A stretch of DNA of 64,000 nt from the NCBI GenBank assembly GCA_021208885.1, contig JAJOJF010000039.1, positions 1 through 64,000 of the forward strand, written 5' to 3'. The translations under genes were made by a program, and so were the position numbers. The notes below the pieces were generated by a model. That model saw only the letters and a program-made list of their open reading frames with translations, ran no database searches and was not told the DNA's origin. This document shows, in pieces, positions 1-9,000 of the stretch. The DNA comes from Burkholderiaceae bacterium (lineage in GTDB: Bacteria > Pseudomonadota > Gammaproteobacteria > Burkholderiales > Burkholderiaceae_B). Every line of letters starts with the position of its first letter. Position 1 is the stretch's first letter.

Positions 1-3000
1 TGATTAATCCCAACGGGGCGTACTTTGCACCGTCGGCAAGTGTGGATGTTGGTGGCCTGATTGCCACTACCCATGAGCTGGCAGATAAAGACTTCTTGGA
101 AGGTAACTATGCGTTCAAGCGCAATGGCGCTTCGGGCAAGATCATCAACGACGGTGAACTCAAGGCCAAGCTCGATGGCTACATTGCCTTGATGGCCCCT
201 GAGGTCCGTAACCAGGGCGTGATCGTGGCTGAACGTGGCACGGTGGCCTTGGCAAGTGGTGAACACATACAGTTGGATTTTGGGACTGGCAATAAGCTGC
301 AAGGCATCACGGTCACTGAACAAGACTTCGACGCCCAAATAGAAAACAAACACGCCATCATCGCCGAAGGGGGATTGGTCATCCTCTCTGCAAGAGCGAC
401 AGCAGAACTCAGAGCATCGGTGATCAAGAACAGCGGCCAGATTGTGGCCAGCGCTGGGGCGAATACGGTGACCCAGAAGGGTGGTCGGATCATTCTGGAA
501 GGCAACACCATTGAAGTCACGCAAGGGTCTGAACTGATCGCCACCGGTCCTAAGGGTGGTGGTGAGGTGCTAATCGGCGGTGACTGGCAGGGTGGAGCGA
601 ACGCCGAGCGACGGGTGTTCAACAACCCCAATCAAATTCACCAAGCCAAAACAGTAACCGTCCATAACAACACCAAGATCGATGCCAGTGCGACTGACAA
701 CGGTGATGGTGGCACGGTCGTGGTCTGGAGTGACATCACCAACCCGGATGCCGTGACCACGGTGCAGGGTGAGATTCTCGCCAAAGGTGGCGAGAACGGC
801 GGTGATGGTGGGCAGATTGAGACATCGGGGGCAGTTTTAACGGTTGATGGGCTGCGGGTGGATGCGGGTTCACCGAGTGGTCGGGCTGGTCTTTGGCTGC
901 TTGATCCGTATGACTACGTGATTGACTCAGCGGCTGCCCAGACGATTGGCAAGGCCCTGGAAACGACAGACGTCACGGTGACAACCACTGTACAGAATAG
1001 CTCGTATGGCGCGGCGTCTACTCAAGGGGCAGGAAATATCCTTTTGAACTATCCCATCATCAAGTTTCAAAACTCTCAGCTCACAACTTTAAGTCTGAAA
1101 GCCAATCGTGATATCGACATGAATGGCTGGAGCATTACCGGTCGTTTAAATCTGGTGATGTGGAGCGATACGGACGGTGCTTCAGGTGGCGCTGTTTCAA
1201 ACCTGGGAAACATCACAAGCTTTGGAGGATTCGTTTGGGTCGGCGGTGGATCAACATCCACGCAGTTTGAAGGGATTGATGTGCCCAATGGTCCCACTAC
1301 AGGCACCAGTGGTGCACCCCTTACGGTTACGGGATCGATAAACACGTTCGGTGGCGACATTTTTATTTGGTCGGGCGCAGGAACGTCTTCTAACGCACTG
1401 AAGTTTGATGGTACGACAGCTGTATTGTCCAGCGGTTTCCTAGAAATTAGCGCGGAGGATGCCAATGGTGTTTCTGCTGGTGACATCACCATCCGTGCAA
1501 ACGGATTTGAGTTTTCGGGATTCCCGAGCGGACAAAAACCAAGAATCGCCGCAGGTGGGGGTAGCGTTGCCATCTTGCCATCGGTCACGGGAGGATCTTT
1601 TGGCCAAACCATTCGAACCAGTCTGTTTGACTTTGAGGGTGAGCTCGCTGGGTTGCAAATAGGGGCTGCCGGAAACACAGCAGACTTGTTGGTTGACTCG
1701 GTTATTTCGCCGTCCATTGCTGGTCCAGTGTCGTTGTTTGGTAACACAGTCAATGTGAATCAGACTATCACGACGGCGGGTTCAGCAAGCGCATCGGTGT
1801 CGATTACGGGTAACACCATTAATCTGGGCGCCAACATCATCGGTACTGGTGCCCATGTTCTTGATGGTGATGTTGTCATCCAAGGTGCGCCCGGTGTGGA
1901 ACGAACCGTTGAGGGCACAAGTGTTCTATTCGGATCTACTGTGAATGGAACAAACCTGCATTCGCTGTCGATTGTGGGTGATGCGGATTTTTCCTCGGCC
2001 GTTGGTGCCGTTAACCCCTTATCGATCTTGCGAGTTTATGGTTCAACGAGATTAGGGGGAAATGTCAACACGACATGGCTACAAGAATACCGTGGTCCTG
2101 TGACTTTGGTTGGAAATCGATCCCTTAGCTCAGACACAATCGTTTTTCGTTCGAGTATTGATGGCACAACACCGGGAAGTGATCACCTTCAGGCGAACGT
2201 CCAAACTAGTTTGATTTTTGATGGTGATGTAGGAGGCTCTATCAAACTCGGTAGTCTTGCCGTTTCTGGGCCTACAACGCTGGGCGGAGATATCACGACG
2301 GCGGGTGCATTGTCTTTGGCTGGCATGACGAAACTTACTGATCACAGCACGTTGACAGGATCTGGTCTGCGGCTTGCAGCTGTGCAACTAGATGGGCAAG
2401 TGCTCACTGCTCATGAAAGCGGCGTTGGCTTGATTTCGGGTGTGGTCTCCGATGGCATTGCACCCGGTGGCGCTTTAACGATGTCTGGTTCGGGCGTGTT
2501 GACGCTCACCGCCAATGGTACGTATACCGGCCTGACCACCATCTCAAATGGACTATTGGTTATTTCTCATGATGCACCCACCACGAACAGTAGCGGCTTT
2601 AAGGGGCCAGGGAAGCTGATTATTAGATCAGTATCCGATGACTTCAACCGTCAATTTTTCTCAGAGGGCTGGAACTTCGGTCCGGATCTTGGCGAGTTGA
2701 CGATTGGTCGCTTTGATAAGAGTGCAGACGGTGTTAATGATGCGGATGTGATCATTACGCGGGCGATCACCTTGGCAGGCGACGTCTTCATTTATGGTGC
2801 ACACGTTTATCTCAACGGCGATCTCACTGTTTTGGGTGGCGGCAATTTACCCGTCAGCGTGAGGCTGCAGGCCAGTGCTAGTGTCTCCACCAAGGGTATC
2901 GAAGCACCCAAATCAATCATCATCAATAACTCAGTTGGATCGGGCCATGTATTTGTTTCCGGATCTATAAGCGCAGGAGCGGACTTCAGGGTTCTAGCAG

Positions 3001-6000
3001 GTGGAACCATATTTCTTGGGGGTGATGTCACGACGACCGGTGGCCAACTCTACGACGCGCCGGTTGTGGTGTCTGGCAGCCGTGAATTGTCGGGTACAAG
3101 TATTTCTTTTTTGAGTGTGAATGGAACGATACTTGGCCAAGATGATTTAGACATCACTGGTGACACGTATTTCTTGGGTGAAGTAGGAATTGCCTCACCG
3201 TTAAGGCGCCTGAGTGTTGTTGGCAATACTGTGGTGGGAGGTGACATTCGTACACTTGATTCCCTCGTCTTATCTGATACCACCATACTGACTGGTAATC
3301 GAACGTTAAGCGGCGTGGGAGTCAATCTTGAGGCGGTAAGTCTCAATGGCAATAGGCTGACGGTTAATGAGGGTGGAGCAGGCGCCATATCCGGTGTTGT
3401 CTCCGATGGCAGCACCACGGGCGGAAGCTTGACAAAGATCGGTGTGGGGACCTTGACGCTCACGAGTAACAGCACTTATACGGGCGCAACTACCATTTCG
3501 GTGGGCGAACTGGTTCTCTCAAACGATAGCCCCCAGACTTCGAGTAGCGGGTTCTTTGGGGCAGGTTGGCTTGTCATCGAGCCAACGTCCAATGATTTTA
3601 CGAACACATTTTCAACGACAGGGTGGACGTTTGCCCCGAATCTTGGGTACCTAAGAATCGGTAAAGCAAGCAGTTTTGACGGCAATGCTGATGCAGATGT
3701 TTTGATTGATGATGCCATTTCAATAGCGGGCAGTGTTGAACTATTTGGCGGCTCTGTCGTTGCCAATCAAAGCATCACAGCGACTGGATCATCCTCGTTC
3801 CTTACTATCGTGGGGCGTGACAGTGTATCGACAGTCGCTGTGACGGTACCTGGTCATATCGTTATCCAAAGCCGTGGGGCTATCAATGTCGCTGGATCGT
3901 TGCGGTCGAGTGATGATGTCGTTATTTGGAGTGAAAGGGATGTGACACTCACGGGTCCGTTGGTATCGGGTGTTCATGTCTCAATAGCTTCTCAGGGTGA
4001 TATTTTTAGCTCAGCAGTGACAGCGACTGAAAATATCTTCATTGCTAACAGCGATGGTGGGGGAGATATTGATTTAGCTGGAGTTCTCAATGCGGGTGGC
4101 TGGTTACGAGTCGTGAGCGCCGGGACGATTGTCCTAGGTGCAGATGCTACAAGCGGCGGCAGCCAGGATTATTCGGGTTCAGTCAGGTTGTCTGGCGATA
4201 GAACGTTGGATGCTTCTTACGCTGTTTTTCTCGCTAGTGTGAACGCAACGGTGTCTGGACAACAGGCTTTGACTATCAGGGGCGATGCTTCTATTTACGG
4301 CAGTGTTGGCGGGACTGTGCCGCTTAAAAGCTTAAGCGTGTCTGGTGTCACGCAACTCGGTAACAACATCACCACGACGGGCACGCAAATCTATAGTGGT
4401 CTCATGATATTGCCTGAAGCAGCAGATCTGCCGGTAACCGCCACAACGGATCGCACCTTGACGGGTCACGGGATCAGTTTAAGTGCTATCGATCTTGAAG
4501 GTCACAGACTAAAAATTGCGGAGAGCGGCTCAGGCACAATTTCAGGCGTTGTGTCAGATGGTGGTGTGTCAGGTGGTGGCTTGCTTAAGTTGGGTGCGGG
4601 TACCTTAACCCTCACTGCCAATGGCACTTACACCGGCACGGCGACGATTTCCAGTGGCCGGATGGTTTTGTCCAATGATGCGCCCTCTACTCGCAGCAGC
4701 GGGTTCACGGGGACGGGCGAGCTTGTGATTGAGCCCACCTCAGATGACTTTGCCAGTGATTTTTCAACCGCGGGTTGGGTGTTTGGCGCTGACTTGGGTG
4801 GGCTGACTATCGGTAAATCTAGCAGCGCTGATGGAGCAGATGATGTGAATATTCTGGTTTCTCAACCAGTTTCCATTGCTGGGAACATTCTTTTCACGGG
4901 TGGGGGCGTGACGGTGAGTGGTGACCTTGCTACGACCGGTAATTTCAGTAGTATTCGCATCGATGCCAGGCAGGATATTGCTGTCACCAGCGTAGAAGCT
5001 GTCAATCGAATCGATTTATTTAGTATCGCAAGTAACATTGATGTCAATGGTCGACTCAGCGCGCAGACCGTAGAGATCCGGTCCAGAGACGGTTTGAGTT
5101 CGATCGTAGGGGCTATCAATGCCGATCGTTTGTATATGACTGGTCCTTCCTCCATTTCGGCAGTCATTTCAACCACGAGTGATCAGACCTATTTTGATTT
5201 AGTTACGGTTGCTGGCCATAGTTCATTGAGTGCGCCTAACGTTACTTTTTTCTCTCAGGTGAATGGCGTGGCATCTGGGCAGCAGGATTTGACAATTACG
5301 GGTAACACGTTATTGAACTCCCCGGTAGGGAGCATCATCGCACTGCGTAGTTTATTTATCTCAGGTGATACTCAGTTGTCAGGCGATGTCACCGCTGCCG
5401 GACAAATAGACTTTGTTGGTAATACCTATTTGGTAGGAGATAGATCGCTGAGGGGCTCTGGCATCAGCCTCGGAGCCGTAACGCTAAATGGTCACACGCT
5501 GACAATTGATGAAAGCAGCTCCGGCACAATTTCAGGCGTTGTGTCTGACGGCATGACGTTAGGTGGTAGCTTAGTAACAGCTGGCTTGGGGCAATTAAAG
5601 CTTACCGCAAACTCGACTTATACAGGCGCCACCATCATATCGGGACGTGAACTGGTGTTGGTCAATGATGCACCGACCACCCGAAGCAGTGGCTTTTCAG
5701 GGTCAGGATCCCTGGTGATAGAACCTGCTGGCAGTGATTTTTCGAACACATTCTCAACGGCGGGATGGACGTTTGCTCAGAATCTTGGACGTCTGACCAT
5801 CGGGAAAAGAAGTGGTTTTGATGGTGTGGCAGATGCGGCCATTGTGATTGCCAGCCCCATTTCAATTGATGGAGAAATTCAATTGCGGGGCGCTGCAATT
5901 ACGACAGGATCAAACAGCATTCGATCTGCGCGGTCAGGGGTTGCGCTCGAAACCAGTGGCGACATCACGGTTGCTGCTGTCCAATCGGCAAGCCGAATGC

Positions 6001-9000
6001 GTCTTTGGAGTTACTCGGGTGACATTCATGTGACTGACCAACTTTCTAGCGCGGGTCAGATATTGCTAGGAGCGCTAGGCGCGGTGTCAATTAATGGCGC
6101 GGTTTCTGCAGACTCTCTGTTCATTGCCAGTGACGCGTTGATTGCTGCTGATATTTCGACGACGCAAACGCAGCAGTTCGGTGGCGAGGTTACTGTTTCC
6201 GGTAGCGTGCTCTTGACTGCGGCTGATGTCTTATTCATGGGTAGAGTTGATGGTGTTTTAGCTGGACAAGAAGCGCTGACTATCGACGCAAACGCACGTT
6301 TTAGTCAGGATATCGGTTTGAGAACGGCACTAAAAAGCCTGAGTGTTTCCGGGTCTTCAATGCTTGGTTCAAGCATCACAACGACGGATGAACAGATCTT
6401 CACTGGTCCGAGTCAGTTACTCCATTATGTTTCTACCGCTCGATTAAGTGCATCATCGGTTTCTTTTCTGTCATCGGTTAATGCTGATAGCTCTGGCGTC
6501 CAGTCGTTGATCGTTAACGGTAATGCACGTTTCAATGGGGCAGTTGGAAATACAGCCAGTTTGCAAAGCTTAAGCGTGCTGGGAGATACAGAGCTTGGTG
6601 CAGACATCACAGCGACAGGATCAATTGGCCTGTCTGGATCAACCACGCTGACAGGCAATCGAACGTTGACAGGGACTGGTGTGAACTTGGGTGGTGTGGT
6701 GCTCGACGGGTATATGTTGACCGTCGCTGAGAACGGTTTTGGCACGATTTCTGGCGTGATATCGGACGGTGGCCCAAGCAGCGGCACTTTCACCAAGGCT
6801 GGGCAAGGCACTTTGGCACTGACAGCCAATGCCTCGTACACAGGATCAACGAGCATTGCCGGTGGCACGTTGATTCTCGTCAATGATGCGCCTTCGACAT
6901 CTAGCAGTGAATTTTCTGGTTCTGGGCGACTGGTGATTGAGCCAGCGTCAGATGATTTTGCAACTAATTTTTCAACGATCAACTGGATATTTAGACAATC
7001 GCTAGGGGAGGTGACAATCGGCAAACCAAGCAGCGCTGATGGCGTGAACGATGTGGACGTCACATTTGCCGATGCTGTCAGCATCGATGGGTATATCGCT
7101 GCATTTGGCAAGACCATCCGTTCGACCCAAGGCTTGACCGCATCAGGCTCGAGTATCGTGTATTTAGTGGCAAGCGACAGCCTTTTGCTTGCTGATGTAA
7201 CCGCTGGTGGGTTTATCAGCATTCAAAATCAAGGCAGTAACCCAGTGCATGTGACTGGCACTCTACAGTCGGGGGATGATGTTTCGATCGTTGCCGGTGG
7301 CGAGATTGATGTGGCGGCAATGGTGGTGACCGATCAGATCACCCTTGCCAATACCGCAGGTTCGAGTGATATCCGGTTGCGGGGTTCGGTCAGCACAGGT
7401 TCGCTAAATGTGCGATCCCATGGAAGGATTGTGCTTGGTGGCGATGTAACTAGCATTCGTGCACAAGACTACGACGGATCAGTGGTCTTGTCAGGCGACA
7501 GGGCCCTGCAAGGGACGTACGCACGCTTTTTATCGACCATCGATGGTGCAACAGCCGGACAAGAGGCACTGAGCATCACTGGTGATGCTGTCTTTGTAGG
7601 ACATGTTGGTACAACAGTGCCGCTAGAGAGTCTTACCGTCTCGGCTGCAACCGCTCTGGGTGGCGATATCACGACAACCGGTGCGCAAACATATGGTGGT
7701 TCAACCACCATAGCCCGCACATTGAATGTTGGCCGAACGTTGACGGGCCATGGAATCAGCCTCGGTGCGATCAACCTTGAGGGCGAAATGCTGACGATTG
7801 CAGAAAGTGGCGTTGGCACGATCTCGGGGATTGTTCAGGACGGCAGCTTGTCAGGGGGTGGACTGACCAAGGCGGGATCGGGAGGGTGGTTGACCCTGAC
7901 AGCAAACGGCTCATACACCGGACCGACAACTGTCTCGGGTGGTGTACTGATTTTGTCCAATGATGCACCCTCGACACGAAGCAGCGGCTTCTCCGGGGCG
8001 GGGTGGTTGGTGATCACGTCAACATCAGATGACTTTTCGGCTCCATTTTCGACGCAGGGGTGGAACTTTCAGCCAGATCTCGGCCGGTTGACGATCGGCA
8101 GTTTCTTTACTGGCGCAGATGGCCTTAACGATGCATCAGTATTTGTTGCCGATTCGATAACGGTTTCTGATCGTCTGATGATTTTTGCGGGCGACATAAC
8201 TATCCGTGATCAGATCATCGTCACAGGGGGGCAGGCTTGGCAAGGGACAAGCTATGTCTTGATTGAAGGCAGTGGTGACGTTTCAGTCTCCTCAGTTATT
8301 GCAGCCGGGGATGTTTTGATCGGAGCGGGTGGCGACGTTGACATTAACGGCAGTCTAGAAGCTGATGGCTTATTGGGTATCGGTTCTAACCAGTCAATTT
8401 TCTTGTACGAGGACATTGTTGGTAACCAAGTACAGTTTCTTGGTGATGTTTATTTTTCTGGTGATAGAACGGTGACTGCTCCGACGGTCGAGTTTTTTAA
8501 TAATGCTGATGCAACGCTTGCTGGTCAAGATAGTTTGACAGTTGTTGGCAGCACCACATTTGATGGCACGGTCGGTGGCGTACAACCATTGCGTGCGCTG
8601 ACAGTTTCAGGCAATTTGTTGTTGGGTGCGAATATCACCACCACTGGCCCGCAATCTTTCACTGGCGATACAACGCTTAATGGAGATCGCATCCTGACAG
8701 GAGCAGGTATCCGTTTGGGTGCAATTGCACTTGACGGTCACACCCTTACCGTCACTGAAAATGCCCTTGGCACAATCTCTGGCGTGGTGTCAGACGGCAC
8801 GTCAAGCGGTGGCCTGACAAAAAATGGTCTAGGTACCTTGACGCTGACTGCCAATGGCACATATACGGGTGCTACGACTATTTCTGATGGCTCCCTGGTG
8901 TTTTCAAATGACAATCCGTTGACATCAAGTAGCGGATTCTTGGGTTCAGGCGACCTGATTATCGAGCCAAAATCGGATGACTTTGCAAGCGCCTTCTCAA

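Noticed and set aside
42..44. GTG at 42 as the start of the exoprotein gene
   Set aside because: The frame is open to the window edge and the residues before it (INPNGAYF...) belong to the conserved TPS domain, so the start is upstream.
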